In this document: one piece after another, positions 17,426-26,782 of the stretch
Layout of the letters: each line of letters begins with the position of its first letter
How positions within the stretch are numbered: the stretch's first letter is position 1
From: an uncultured Lachnospiraceae bacterium
Lineage (GTDB): Bacteria > Bacillota > Clostridia > Lachnospirales > Lachnospiraceae
Length of the DNA: 64,000 nt
Assembly (NCBI GenBank): GCA_910586705.1
Contig: CAJUJK010000018.1
Coordinates: 10,943-74,942 of the forward strand
Reading direction: 5' to 3'
The notes under the pieces: generated by a model
Seen by the model: the letters and a program-made list of their open reading frames with translations, nothing else
What the model was told of the DNA's origin: nothing
The model's database searches: none
Made by a program: the position numbers and the translations under genes

Positions 17426-18432
17426 TTACTCATTCCTTCTATCGCATAAGCAACCGATTTATAATTTTCTTCCTTGATGATCTTTGCCAGTCCGAGCGCC
17501 ACGCTGGTCACCGGGTTTTCGGAGACATTCACCTGCAGACCCGTGCCTTTGCTCATAAGCTGCGCCAGCTTGCTCACCTGAGAAGCGCCGCCCGTCAGAT
17601 AAATGCCGTGGCGGTAAATATCCGCCGCAAGCTCCGGCGGTGTACGCTCCAGAATCACCTTGATATTGTCGATAATTGAATTGAAGTGCTCGATCAGACA
17701 CTCGTCCACAAGGGCGGTGGGAATTTCCCGCTCCACCGGCAGTCCCGTCACGATATCCCTGCCGTAGACGACTGCCCCCATCCTCTGGTCCTCCAGATCA
17801 AGAAGGGATGTCTTTACGACCTCCGCCGTCTTGCCGCCGATAATCAGACTGTACTCACGGCGGATCGCCGCCTTGATCGCCTCGTCGAATTTGCGTCCGC
17901 CTACTTTGATCAGACGGCTTAAGACAATGCCGCCCAGAGAGAGAATGGATATCTCCGTCGTGTCAAAGCCCACGTTGACCACCAGCACACCCTGCGAATT
18001 TTTCACGTCAATGCCAAGACCGAGACCGTCCGCCACAGCCTTATCCACAACCATGACCTTCCTGGCCTTCACGTTGGACTCCTTGATCAGATCCTTAAAC
18101 GCGCGCTTCTCCACCTCCGTCACGTCCCACGGAACGGCGATATAATAATCGGCGGGGCGCACATTGTTTCTCATCATGCCGCTTAAGAAATAACGGATCA
18201 GCGTCTCCATATTCTGGATATCCGCAATCACGCCGTTGCTCAACGGATAGGTGATGCTTATGTTGCTGGGCGCCTTCTCATACATCTCGAACGCCGCGTC
18301 GCCGTATGCGAAGAGCGTCTTTTTGTTCTCGATCGCGATCATGTTTTTTTCCACAAAGACGTCGTCGTCCGCGCGGTTATAGATCTTGATATTGCTTGTG
18401 CCAAGGTCGATTCCGAATGCGTTGTTTGCCAA
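17422..18432 (-). CDS. mreB: Actin-like cell shape protein MreB
   Basis: A 336-residue actin homologue forming membrane-associated filaments that steer the elongation complex. The phosphate-1 motif FGIDLGTSNIKIY, the phosphate-2 motif VVNVGFDTTEISI and the adenosine motif YLTGGASQVSKL are present. It is more divergent than B. subtilis MreB: the first loop differs and the N-terminus has extra acidic residues. It is the first gene of the mreBCD-pbp2-minCDE-rodA-mgsA-dacB cluster, 28 bases after radC. The radC-mreB order is classic in Firmicutes. Confidence 0.95.
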   Translation of the reverse strand: MANNAFGIDLGTSNIKIYNRADDDVFVEKNMIAIENKKTLFAYGDAAFEMYEKAPSNISITYPLSNGVIADIQNMETLIRYFLSGMMRNNVRPADYYIAVPWDVTEVEKRAFKDLIKESNVKARKVMVVDKAVADGLGLGIDVKNSQGVLVVNVGFDTTEISILSLGGIVLSRLIKVGGRKFDEAIKAAIRREYSLIIGGKTAEVVKTSLLDLEDQRMGAVVYGRDIVTGLPVEREIPTALVDECLIEHFNSIIDNIKVILERTPPELAADIYRHGIYLTGGASQVSKLAQLMSKGTGLQVNVSENPVTSVALGLAKIIKEENYKSVAYAIEGMSK

Positions 18433-18460
18433 GGTAAATGTACCCCTTTCTTTTTACGTT

Positions 18461-19204
18461 TCATACGTGTAAATCAAAACTTCTGCTACCCTGTGTATCT
18501 GTCAGCATTTTGCTCTCTTTAAAGCTGAAATAATTGTTGTCCCCCAGAATGATGTGGTCGATCAGCGGAATGTCCATAAGCGCTCCCGTTTTCCCGATGC
18601 GGTCCGTGACCAGAATATCATTCTCGCTCGGGACAGGGTTCCCTCCCGGGTGATTGTGCAGAAGCATAATGCCTGCCGCTCCGTTCCTGAAAGCATGTGT
18701 AAATACCTCTCTCGGAGACAGGAGTGAGGCGTTAGCCGTACCTTTCGAGAGGATTTCCTCCCCGATCAGATGATAGCCCGAATCCAGAAGCAGAAGCAGG
18801 ATATACTCCACGCTCTCATGGCGGAACCGCTCCATGTAATAATCTGCAATCGAATACGGATCGTGAAAGGAAAGCCCTTTTTTTGCCTTCGCCCGTGCCA
18901 TCCGCTTGGCAAATTCAGCGATCGCCTTGAGCTGAACTGCCTTTACCTCGCCGATTCCCTCGATCTTCTGCAGATCCTTCACGGAGATGTGGTACAACCC
19001 TAAAAGCCCGTTCCCATATCTCGCCGTCCGGGTAAGCACCCGCTCGCCAAGCTCCCTCGCACTCACGCCTCTCGTTCCCGTGCGAAGAAGGATTGCCAGA
19101 AGCTCCGAGTCCGTAAGACTCTCGCTCCCGAAGGCGGCAAACTTCTCAAATGGAAGATTTTGCTGCCTGTAATACTCATTGTTCTCACACTTTGCTGTTT
19201 TCAT
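18461..19204 (-). CDS. radC: RadC-family JAB/MPN protein
   Basis: A 247-residue protein with an N-terminal helix-hairpin-helix region (KIEGIGEVKAVQLKA) and a C-terminal MPN/JAB domain. The metal motif LLHNHPGGNPVPSEND is intact, so it is likely a metal-dependent hydrolase. The historical repair role is not well supported in any organism. The ATG at 19204 is preferred; the frame also has an upstream TTG with no good ribosome binding site. It lies directly upstream of mreB. Confidence 0.94.
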   Translation of the reverse strand: MKTAKCENNEYYRQQNLPFEKFAAFGSESLTDSELLAILLRTGTRGVSARELGERVLTRTARYGNGLLGLYHISVKDLQKIEGIGEVKAVQLKAIAEFAKRMARAKAKKGLSFHDPYSIADYYMERFRHESVEYILLLLLDSGYHLIGEEILSKGTANASLLSPREVFTHAFRNGAAGIMLLHNHPGGNPVPSENDILVTDRIGKTGALMDIPLIDHIILGDNNYFSFKESKMLTDTQGSRSFDLHV

Positions 19205-19242
19205 GCAGTCTCTTTCCCGACAGCTTCTCTCCAAAAGGACGG

Positions 19243-19479
19243 TCAGATCATGCGGTATATAACAATCGCCAGAGCGATCCCCAAAATGCTTGCGATCGTG
19301 ATCTTAATCGACAGAGCGAATGTGACGCTCAAAATGCCGAGATCCAGCACCAGAGGCTGCGACAGACCGAAGGACTGTCCGTAATTCAGCCACGTGGAGG
19401 GAAACAGGCTTCCGATAAAGCCGCCGATCACGATTCCCGCCAGAATCAGCAGGAAGCACGCCCAGTTATTTTTGCGCAT
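19243..19479 (-). CDS. DUF4321 small membrane protein
   Basis: A 78-residue protein with two hydrophobic helices (about residues 7-25 and 52-76) separated by a short polar loop. It matches the DUF4321 pattern IVIGGFIGSLF at residues 16-26. Its function is unknown. It sits just upstream of radC and mreB, a placement seen in other Clostridia, which hints at an envelope role. Confidence 0.85.
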   Translation of the reverse strand: MRKNNWACFLLILAGIVIGGFIGSLFPSTWLNYGQSFGLSQPLVLDLGILSVTFALSIKITIASILGIALAIVIYRMI

Positions 19480-19580
19480 AAAAAATACAATCTCCTTTCC
19501 CCAACGCCCATTTTAACACAATCGGTATTTGATGTACACAAAAAATGGAATATTTTTCTTGTAAGCGGCGTAGGTTTAAC

Positions 19581-20867
19581 TCAGACTGTCACAATCCCTC
19601 GGTCCACCAGATTCTGCAGACTCTTCAGGATGCCGAGTTTGGCATGGGGGAAGGTCAGTCCGCCCTGAAAATAGACCGCGTAGGGCGGCGCAATGGGTCC
19701 GTCCGCGGAAAGTTCGATGGACGAGCCGGAAACAAAGGCGCCTGCCGCCATAATCACCTTGGAGTCATAGCCCGGCATATCCCACGGCTCCGGCTTCACG
19801 AAGCTGTCCACCGGCGCCGCCGCCTGAATGCCCTCACAGAAGGCGATCACGCCCTCGGGCGAGCCGAAAGTCACCGCCTGAATAATGTCGTGGCGGCTCT
19901 CCGATGCGTCCGGCACCACGGCAAACCCCAGCTTTTCATAGATATTTGCCGCAAATATGGCGCCTTTCAGGGCGGACGCCGTCACTGTGGGCGCAAGGAA
20001 AAGCCCTTGATAAAAGGCGGGCAGGACGCCGAGGGACGCGCCCACTTCCTTGGCAAGCCCCGGTGAGGTCAGACGGCACGCAGCGTTCTCGATACATTCC
20101 TTTTTCCCGGCAATATAACCGCCGATGGGCGCCAGACCGCCGCCCGGGTTTTTGATGAGGGAACCGACCACCATATCCGCCCCCACTTCGGAGGGCTCCG
20201 TGGTTTCCACGAACTCCCCGTAACAGTTGTCCACCATCACAAGGACATCCGGCTTGATCTGCTTTACAAAGGCGATCAGCTCGCCGATCCTCGCCACGGA
20301 CAACGTCGGTCTCGTCTGGTAGCCCTTCGACCTCTGGATGGTGACAAGCCGTGTCTTTTCGTTCATGGCGGCACGGATGCCCTCGTAGTCAAATCCCCCG
20401 TCCGGCAGAAGGTCAACCTGTCTGTAAGTGACACCGTACTCCGCAAGGGAACCTCTGGACGGACGTATGCCGATCACCTCCTCCAGCGTGTCATAGGGCT
20501 TTCCCACCGGGGATAAGAGTTCGTCACCGGGGCGCAGGTTACTCATCAGCGCAAGCGCGAGCGCATGGGTGCCGCAGGTGATCTGGGGTCGCACCAGCGC
20601 GTCCTCTGTCCGAAATACATCGGCATACACGGATTCCAGTGTGTCTCGCCCTAAATCATTGTATCCATAGCCTGTGGTTCCGAGCAGACACGCCTCGCTG
20701 ACACCCGCCTCCTGCATCGCCCATATTACCTTGAGCTGGTTGTATTCCGCGTTTTCGTCAATCTGCACAAAGCGGGGTGCAAGCGCGTCAAGTATCTCCT
20801 CCCCGAATCGGTGCACTTTCTCTGAAATGCCGAACCAGCCGTACATTTTTTTGATATCCGTCTGCAT
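19581..20867 (-). CDS. Methionine gamma-lyase-family PLP enzyme (aluminum resistance type)
   Basis: A cytoplasmic fold-type I PLP enzyme of about 428 residues, of the group annotated as methionine gamma-lyase family or aluminum resistance protein. The PLP region includes TTGYGYNDLGRDTLE, ITCGTHALALAL, VMVDNCYGEF with the cofactor Asp, and the Schiff-base Lys probably in GSLIKNPGGG. The substrate is not established for this branch. Two ATG starts are possible, 20867 and 20891; I chose 20867 for its AAAGGA spacing. Downstream lie DUF4321 and radC after about 100 bases. Confidence 0.88.
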   Translation of the reverse strand: MQTDIKKMYGWFGISEKVHRFGEEILDALAPRFVQIDENAEYNQLKVIWAMQEAGVSEACLLGTTGYGYNDLGRDTLESVYADVFRTEDALVRPQITCGTHALALALMSNLRPGDELLSPVGKPYDTLEEVIGIRPSRGSLAEYGVTYRQVDLLPDGGFDYEGIRAAMNEKTRLVTIQRSKGYQTRPTLSVARIGELIAFVKQIKPDVLVMVDNCYGEFVETTEPSEVGADMVVGSLIKNPGGGLAPIGGYIAGKKECIENAACRLTSPGLAKEVGASLGVLPAFYQGLFLAPTVTASALKGAIFAANIYEKLGFAVVPDASESRHDIIQAVTFGSPEGVIAFCEGIQAAAPVDSFVKPEPWDMPGYDSKVIMAAGAFVSGSSIELSADGPIAPPYAVYFQGGLTFPHAKLGILKSLQNLVDRGIVTV

Positions 20868-21071
20868 ACGCCGTATTTCCTTTCCCTGCATCTTCCTGCT
20901 TTTTTCCTTTCTGTGTGTCACGATATTTCCGATATAGAAACAATTTTTCGTTTATTTTTCATTAAATAACAATGTGTATTTCAAATAACACGGTCTATCA
21001 AATCGCAATTTCGTCATTTTGTCGGTTTATACCCCTACGAAAGCCAGATTTCATCAGCATTTTACATATTG

Positions 21072-22028
21072 TTACAGGATAATCCCTTTTTCGCGCAGGA
21101 AATCCTGCATAAATTCCAACAACGTTTGACTATTGCGGTCAAAAACGTTTTTTTCTATCCAGATTACCTCTTTTTCGCGTCTAAACCATGTGAGCTGTCT
21201 TTTTGCAAAATGTCTCGTGTCCCGTTTGATCAGATAAACAGCCTCTTCCAGAGACCGTTCCCCCTCCAGATAAGACAAGAGCTCTTTGTAGCCGAGTCCC
21301 TGCATGGAGACCATGTCTTTCCGGCAGCCCGACTCGCGCAGGGCGCGCACTTCCTCTGTCAGCCCCTGTGCCATCATCAGGTCCACCCTATCGTTAATCC
21401 GTTCATAAATCCGTTCCCTGTCGTCATTCAATACAAAGTAGGCAACGTTGTAGGGCGAGTCGTTCTGCCGCTGCTCCCTGTTATGGTCGGAAATTTTCTT
21501 TCCCGTCTTTTCATAAAATTCAATGGCGCGGATCACCCGCTTGATATTGTTGGCATGAATGCTCTCGCAGGACTCCGGGTCCACGGCGCGCAGTCTCTCA
21601 TAGAGAGCTTCCGCTCCTTCCCTTCGCGCCAGCTCCTCCAGCGAGCGGCGAAGCGCCGTGTCCTCATCATTTTCCGTGAAATCAATGTCGTACACGAGAG
21701 CCTGAATATAAAACCCGGTGCCGCCCACCACAACGGGAATGTGCCCACGGCTGTATATATCCGCCACCGCCCGCTTCGCCAGCTTTTGAAACACCACCAC
21801 ATTAAATTCCTGATCCGGCTCCAGCACGTCGATCAGGTGATGGGGGACGCCCGCCATCTCTTCCGGCGTGATCTTGGCAGACCCGATATCCATACGGCGG
21901 TACACCTGCATGGAATCGGCGGAGATAATTTCCCCGCCTATCTCCTTCGCAAGCGCGATGGAAAGTGCCGTCTTTCCCACCGCCGTGGGACCCGTCAGAA
22001 TGACTAAAGGGCGCTTTGTCTTTTCCAA
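21072..22028 (-). CDS. miaA: tRNA dimethylallyltransferase
   Basis: A 318-residue enzyme that transfers a dimethylallyl group to N6 of A37 in tRNAs reading UNN codons. The P-loop GPTAVGKTALSIALA (12-26), the DSMQVYRRMDIGSAK substrate segment and the VGGTGFYIQALV motif are present. It is the last gene of the miaB-mutS-mutL-miaA group. MiaA makes the i6A37 that MiaB then thiomethylates, so both steps are encoded here. Confidence 0.97.
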   Translation of the reverse strand: MEKTKRPLVILTGPTAVGKTALSIALAKEIGGEIISADSMQVYRRMDIGSAKITPEEMAGVPHHLIDVLEPDQEFNVVVFQKLAKRAVADIYSRGHIPVVVGGTGFYIQALVYDIDFTENDEDTALRRSLEELARREGAEALYERLRAVDPESCESIHANNIKRVIRAIEFYEKTGKKISDHNREQRQNDSPYNVAYFVLNDDRERIYERINDRVDLMMAQGLTEEVRALRESGCRKDMVSMQGLGYKELLSYLEGERSLEEAVYLIKRDTRHFAKRQLTWFRREKEVIWIEKNVFDRNSQTLLEFMQDFLREKGIIL

Positions 22029-22049
22029 AAATATTCTCCTCCTGCCATT

Positions 22050-24020
22050 TTAGACAATGCGTTTAAACTTCTTCTCAAGCTCCTGTCTGCTCATGGAGAC
22101 GATCGTCGGTCTGCCATGGGGGCAGTTATATGGGTTATCTAACGTCAGAAGCTCGTCGATCAGCGCCTCCACTTCCGTCCGGCTCATGCGCATATTTCCT
22201 TTGACAGCCGCCTTGCACGCCATAGTTGCGATGCGCATACGGACACTCTCCGGCGTGCCTGCCACCGTCTCAGCCGTCAGTTCGTCCAGAATCTCGTAAA
22301 AAAACGTCCCCCCGGCATAGCCGTACAGGTCAAGCGGCACGCCCCGTATCGCGTAATCGCTGCCGCCAAACTCCTCGATCACAAAGCCCAGCGCCTCGAA
22401 ATCTTCCCTGTGGCTTTGCAGACACTCCTTCTCCTGATTGTTCAGGGTCACGATCATGGGCGGGTTGATCTGCTGGGATACAACCTCCTTCTCCCGGAAA
22501 TGCCGCATTAGCCGCTCGTATCTGACTTTCTCGTGGGCGGCATGCTGATCCACGATCAGAAGCTTATCCTGATAGGAAATCAGCCAGTACGTCTCGAAGA
22601 GCTGACCGATGATTTCGTACTGTTCTTTCGCCTTGGCGGAGAGAATCTTATCGTCAAACATGGTCATCTGCTCCGGCGTTTCCCGTGACCCGGAGGCTGA
22701 TCGAACGGCTGCATTCCCGCCGCACGTTCCACCGTCCGCGTGATAGGCGGTCGTCTGTCTGAGGACGTTCGCCTCCGCGGGACGGCTTTTCTCATAGATC
22801 GCACGGATGGACGCCGCCTGTTTGGGCTGTCCCAGCACCTCCAAAGGAGGCAGTTCTACCCCGGCACCGGCTTCCTGTTCCGACGCCGTAGCGCCGTCTC
22901 TCTCATGGACGCGTGCCATCCGTCTTTTCTCAAAAGGCTCCGGCGCCGTCTCCTTGGTCCGTCCGCCGCCTGTTTCCGCCGCTTTTTTCTTTTCTTCCCC
23001 GGGTTTTGCAAGGCTCACCTCGGGAATCATCTCCCTGCTTTTAAGCGCCTCCTCCACCGCCTCCCGCACTGTCTCGTAAAAGGCGGGCGCATCCGCGATC
23101 CGCACTTCCATCTTGGACGGGTGGACGTTCACGTCGATCTTCTCCGTGTCAATCTGAAAATGCAGGATGCAGAATGGAAATTTGTGCTGCATCAGATATT
23201 CCCGGTAGCCTTCCTCCACCGCCTTGCTGATTAACGTACTGCGTATATACCTGCCGTTGATATAAAAAATCTCGTAAGAACGGTTGGCACGGTTGATCAC
23301 GGGTTTCCCCAGAAGCCCTGTCACCGTCATCCCGTCCTGCTCACAATGAAAATCCATGAGCGCGTCCGCAATATCCTTCCCATAAATGCGGTAGACAATC
23401 TCCCGCAGGTCGCCGCTGCCCGTCGTATAAAACCGGTTCTGCCCGTTCAGGAGGAACTTAAAGGAAACCCGCGGATTTGACATTGCCAGATGTTCCATCA
23501 GATCCGCCACATAGGAACCTTCCGTCCGGGGCTGCTTCAAAAACTTTTTGCGGGGCGGCGTATTGTAAAAAAGATTGCGTACAAGCAGCGTCGTACCGCC
23601 CGGGGCGCCGATCTCCTCGCGCTCTTTCTCCACACCGCCCTCAATCAGGTAGCGGATACCCGTCAGATCCTCCGGCGTCTTGGTGATCAGTTCCACCTGT
23701 GCCACCGCAGCAATACTGGCAAGTGCCTCACCCCGGAACCCAAGGCTGACCAGTTTGGTCAAATCATCGGCAGACGCTATTTTGCTGGTGGCATGGCGCA
23801 GAAAGGCGTTCTCCACCTGCGATTTCTCAATGCCGCCGCCGTTGTCCGTCACCCGGATCAGACTCGTGCCGCCGTCCTTGATCTCCACCGTAATGGCGTC
23901 CGCCCCGGCGTCGATGGCGTTCTCCACCAGCTCCTTCACCACGCTTGCCGGCCGCTCCACCACCTCTCCGGCGGCGATCTTGTCTATCGTCTGATTGTCA
24001 AGTATGTTTATCTTCGCCAC
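22050..24020 (-). CDS. mutL: DNA mismatch repair endonuclease MutL
   Basis: A 656-residue GHKL ATPase coordinating mismatch repair after MutS. N-terminal ATPase motifs include KELVENAIDAG, DNGGGI and GFRGEALASI. The C-terminal domain has the nuclease motif DQHAAHEKVRYE and a zinc-site CPHGRP, so this MutL nicks DNA itself, as expected in an organism without MutH. I placed the start at a GTG (24020) with AGGAGG just upstream; the frame runs further upstream into a family C repeat, which is not coding. It lies between mutS and miaA. Confidence 0.96.
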   Translation of the reverse strand: MAKINILDNQTIDKIAAGEVVERPASVVKELVENAIDAGADAITVEIKDGGTSLIRVTDNGGGIEKSQVENAFLRHATSKIASADDLTKLVSLGFRGEALASIAAVAQVELITKTPEDLTGIRYLIEGGVEKEREEIGAPGGTTLLVRNLFYNTPPRKKFLKQPRTEGSYVADLMEHLAMSNPRVSFKFLLNGQNRFYTTGSGDLREIVYRIYGKDIADALMDFHCEQDGMTVTGLLGKPVINRANRSYEIFYINGRYIRSTLISKAVEEGYREYLMQHKFPFCILHFQIDTEKIDVNVHPSKMEVRIADAPAFYETVREAVEEALKSREMIPEVSLAKPGEEKKKAAETGGGRTKETAPEPFEKRRMARVHERDGATASEQEAGAGVELPPLEVLGQPKQAASIRAIYEKSRPAEANVLRQTTAYHADGGTCGGNAAVRSASGSRETPEQMTMFDDKILSAKAKEQYEIIGQLFETYWLISYQDKLLIVDQHAAHEKVRYERLMRHFREKEVVSQQINPPMIVTLNNQEKECLQSHREDFEALGFVIEEFGGSDYAIRGVPLDLYGYAGGTFFYEILDELTAETVAGTPESVRMRIATMACKAAVKGNMRMSRTEVEALIDELLTLDNPYNCPHGRPTIVSMSRQELEKKFKRIV

Positions 24021-24038
24021 TTTTCCTCCTAGTCCGCT

Positions 24039-24134
24039 CGGAGAATGCTGCTTTTTAAGCATTCTCTGACGTGAGATTTAGAACTTCTTCGGGAAACAGC
24101 CTATGCTGTGAGCGCTAGAAGTTCTTCTCACGTT
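24039..24134. repeat. Family C structured repeat (C1), mutS-mutL spacer
   Basis: A 96-nt element. Hairpin 1: GAGAATGC with GCATTCTC (8 bp). Hairpin 2, nested: GTGAGA/TCTCAC, then AGAACTTCT/AGAAGTTCT, then ACAGC/GCTGT. It starts CGGAGAA and overlaps the mutS stop codon at its right end. Related copies lie at 29214-29315 and 54654-54748. Confidence 0.85.
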
Positions 24135-26782
24135 CCCCACCGATTTTTCAATCGGTTTTGTAATCGGTACAATGTATTCAACGCATCCACCGGCGTCAGA
24201 TTGCTCACGTCGATCTCTTTTAACTCCTGTATCACATCTTCGTCTGTCACGGTGTCAAACAGGGAAATCTGCTCCAGATCCACCTCGTCGTACTTGACGC
24301 TCTTTTTCTTCTCGCTCTTTCCCCTGTCGATCTCTATGTTCTGCACTTTCTCGGTGATATCGTTGTCGCTCAGCTGCTCCACAATCTCCTTCGCCCGGTC
24401 GATCACCATGTCGGGCACGCCAGCCAGCTTCGCCACCTGAATGCCATAACTCTTATCAGCGCCGCCTTTCACGATCTTTCGGAGGAATACGATGTCGTCC
24501 CCTTTCTCCTTGACCGCGATGCAGTAGTTGTTTACGTTGTCCATCTTGCCTTCCAGCTCGGTCAGCTCGTGGTAATGGGTGGCAAACAGCGTCTTCGCCC
24601 CGAGAATCCGCCTGTTGCTGATATGCTCGATCACCGCCCACGCGATGCTCAGACCGTCGAAGGTGGATGTTCCGCGCCCGATCTCGTCCAGCACCAGCAG
24701 GCTGTCAGGCGTGGCGTTTCGCAAAATGTTCGCCACCTCGTTCATCTCCACCATAAACGTGGACTGCCCGCTTGCCAGATCGTCGGATGCGCCCACCCTC
24801 GTAAAGATCCGGTCCACAATACCGATATCCGCCTTCTTCGCGGGCACAAAGGAACCGATCTGGGTCATCAGCACGATCAGAGCCACCTGCCGCATATAAG
24901 TGGACTTTCCCGCCATATTGGGTCCCGTGATAACCGCGATACAGTGCTTTTTGTCATCCAGATGGGTGTCGTTGGCGATAAACATGTCGTTCTGGATCAT
25001 CTGCTCCACCACGGGATGCCGCCCCTCCTTGATGTCGATCACCCCTTTTTCATTGAGCGCAGGCCGCACATAGTGGTTCTGCTCCGCCACAAAGGCAAGG
25101 GAAGTAAACACATCCAGTTTCGCCACCGCCCGGGCGGTTTTCTGGATCCGCTCCACCTCCCCGGCAATCGCCTCCCGGATCTCACAAAACAGATCGTACT
25201 CCAGTGTAAAGAGCTTATCCTCCGCATTCAGAATGGAATCTTCCAACTCCTTTAAGCGGGGCGTGGTATACCGCTCCGCATTGGCCAGCGTCTGCTTTCG
25301 CACATAGTCCTCCGGCACCTGATCTCTGTAAGAGTTGGTCACCTCAAAATAAAAGCCGAAGACCTTATTGTATTTGATGCGCAGGTTTTTAATGCCCGTG
25401 CGTTCCCGGTCCTCCTCCTCCAGCTGCGCCAGCCATTTTTTTCCGTCTGTCTTTGCATTCTTCAGAGAATCTATCGTCTCGTTGAAGCCTTCCCTGATAA
25501 TGCCGCCCTCCTTGACGGCGATGGACGGCTCCTCCATAATCGCATCGTCAATCAGCTTATGAATGTCCTGCAGCGGGTCCATATTTTCCCAGATTTCCCG
25601 AAGCAGCGGCGCGTCGAAATCGGCGAGCACCGTCCGCAGGGAAGGCAGCATCGCCAGTGAATTGCGAAGCGCGATCAGATCTCTCGGATTCGCGGTTTTA
25701 TAGCTCACTTTACCAAGAAGCCGCTCCAGATCGTAGATGGCGTGCAGATATTCCCGCATTTCCTCCCTGTCCACGCTTCTTTTGCCAAGCGCCTCCACCG
25801 CGTCCAGTCGCTTTTCGATCCGCTCTTTGTCGATCAGCGGCTGTTCTATGTACTTGCGCAGAAGCCGTCCGCCAAGGGCCGTTTTCGTGCGGTCAAGCAC
25901 GCCCAGAAGAGACCCTTTTTTCTGTTTCTCACGAAGCGTCTCTAACAGTTCCAGATTTCGTCTTGTAGAGCTGTCCAAAAGCATGTATTTGCTGCTCAGG
26001 TACGGATAAATATGGGTAAAATGGGAAAGAGACGTCTTCTGCGTCTCATAGAGGTATAAAAGCAGCGCCCCCGCCGCGGTGATTCCCACCGGAAAGTCCT
26101 CGATGCCGAGTCCTTTTAGCGTATTTACCCGGAAATGACGCATCAGCGTCTTTTTACAGCCTTCCTCGTCAAAATAGTGGGGAGACAGGGAATAGACAGA
26201 CACGCCCAGCCTGTTTTTCATATCTTCAATGTCATACCCGCTGACAAAAAACTGCTCGTTGCAGATTACCTCCGAGGGCGCGTATTTGTTGATCTCGTCC
26301 TGTAACTTACGGATATCCTCCACTTCCGTCAGGTAGTAATCCCCGGTCGTCACATCCGCCACCGACAGCCCGATTTTTCCGGGAAAGTAGGTGACGCAGA
26401 TCAGATAGTTGTTCTTACTGTCGTCCAGCGCCTGAATATTCAGGTTTGTGCCGGGCGTGACCACACGTATCACTTCCCGCCTGACGATGCCCTTTGCGCT
26501 TTTGGGGTCCTCCACCTGCTCGCAGATCGCCACCTTATACCCTTTGGAAACAAGTTTGTTCAGGTGGCTTTCCACCGCATGATAGGGAACGCCGCACATG
26601 GGGGCGCGCTCCTCCTGTCCGCAGCTTTTTCCCGTCAGTGTGATTTCCAGTTCTTTAGACGCCGTCAGCGCGTCCTCAAAGAACATCTCGTAAAAATCCC
26701 CTAGTCTGTAAAATAAGATGCAGTCCGAATACTCCTTCTTCGTATCGAGATACTGCCGCATCATAGGTGTCAATTCAGCCAT
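24128..26782 (-). CDS. mutS: DNA mismatch recognition protein MutS
   Basis: An 884-residue mismatch-binding ATPase. The mismatch-reading Phe-x-Glu is in GDFYEMFFEDA (about residues 28-38). The P-loop GPNMAGKSTYMRQ and the Walker B region LVLDEIGRGTSTFDG are intact, as is the ATHYHELTELE switch. It overlaps the end of miaB by 13 bases and is followed by a family C repeat and then mutL. Confidence 0.98.
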   Translation of the reverse strand: MAELTPMMRQYLDTKKEYSDCILFYRLGDFYEMFFEDALTASKELEITLTGKSCGQEERAPMCGVPYHAVESHLNKLVSKGYKVAICEQVEDPKSAKGIVRREVIRVVTPGTNLNIQALDDSKNNYLICVTYFPGKIGLSVADVTTGDYYLTEVEDIRKLQDEINKYAPSEVICNEQFFVSGYDIEDMKNRLGVSVYSLSPHYFDEEGCKKTLMRHFRVNTLKGLGIEDFPVGITAAGALLLYLYETQKTSLSHFTHIYPYLSSKYMLLDSSTRRNLELLETLREKQKKGSLLGVLDRTKTALGGRLLRKYIEQPLIDKERIEKRLDAVEALGKRSVDREEMREYLHAIYDLERLLGKVSYKTANPRDLIALRNSLAMLPSLRTVLADFDAPLLREIWENMDPLQDIHKLIDDAIMEEPSIAVKEGGIIREGFNETIDSLKNAKTDGKKWLAQLEEEDRERTGIKNLRIKYNKVFGFYFEVTNSYRDQVPEDYVRKQTLANAERYTTPRLKELEDSILNAEDKLFTLEYDLFCEIREAIAGEVERIQKTARAVAKLDVFTSLAFVAEQNHYVRPALNEKGVIDIKEGRHPVVEQMIQNDMFIANDTHLDDKKHCIAVITGPNMAGKSTYMRQVALIVLMTQIGSFVPAKKADIGIVDRIFTRVGASDDLASGQSTFMVEMNEVANILRNATPDSLLVLDEIGRGTSTFDGLSIAWAVIEHISNRRILGAKTLFATHYHELTELEGKMDNVNNYCIAVKEKGDDIVFLRKIVKGGADKSYGIQVAKLAGVPDMVIDRAKEIVEQLSDNDITEKVQNIEIDRGKSEKKKSVKYDEVDLEQISLFDTVTDEDVIQELKEIDVSNLTPVDALNTLYRLQNRLKNRWGT

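Noticed and set aside
24021..24062. Upstream ATG for MutL
   Set aside because: It lies in the family C repeat; the GTG at 24020 has AGGAGG directly before it.
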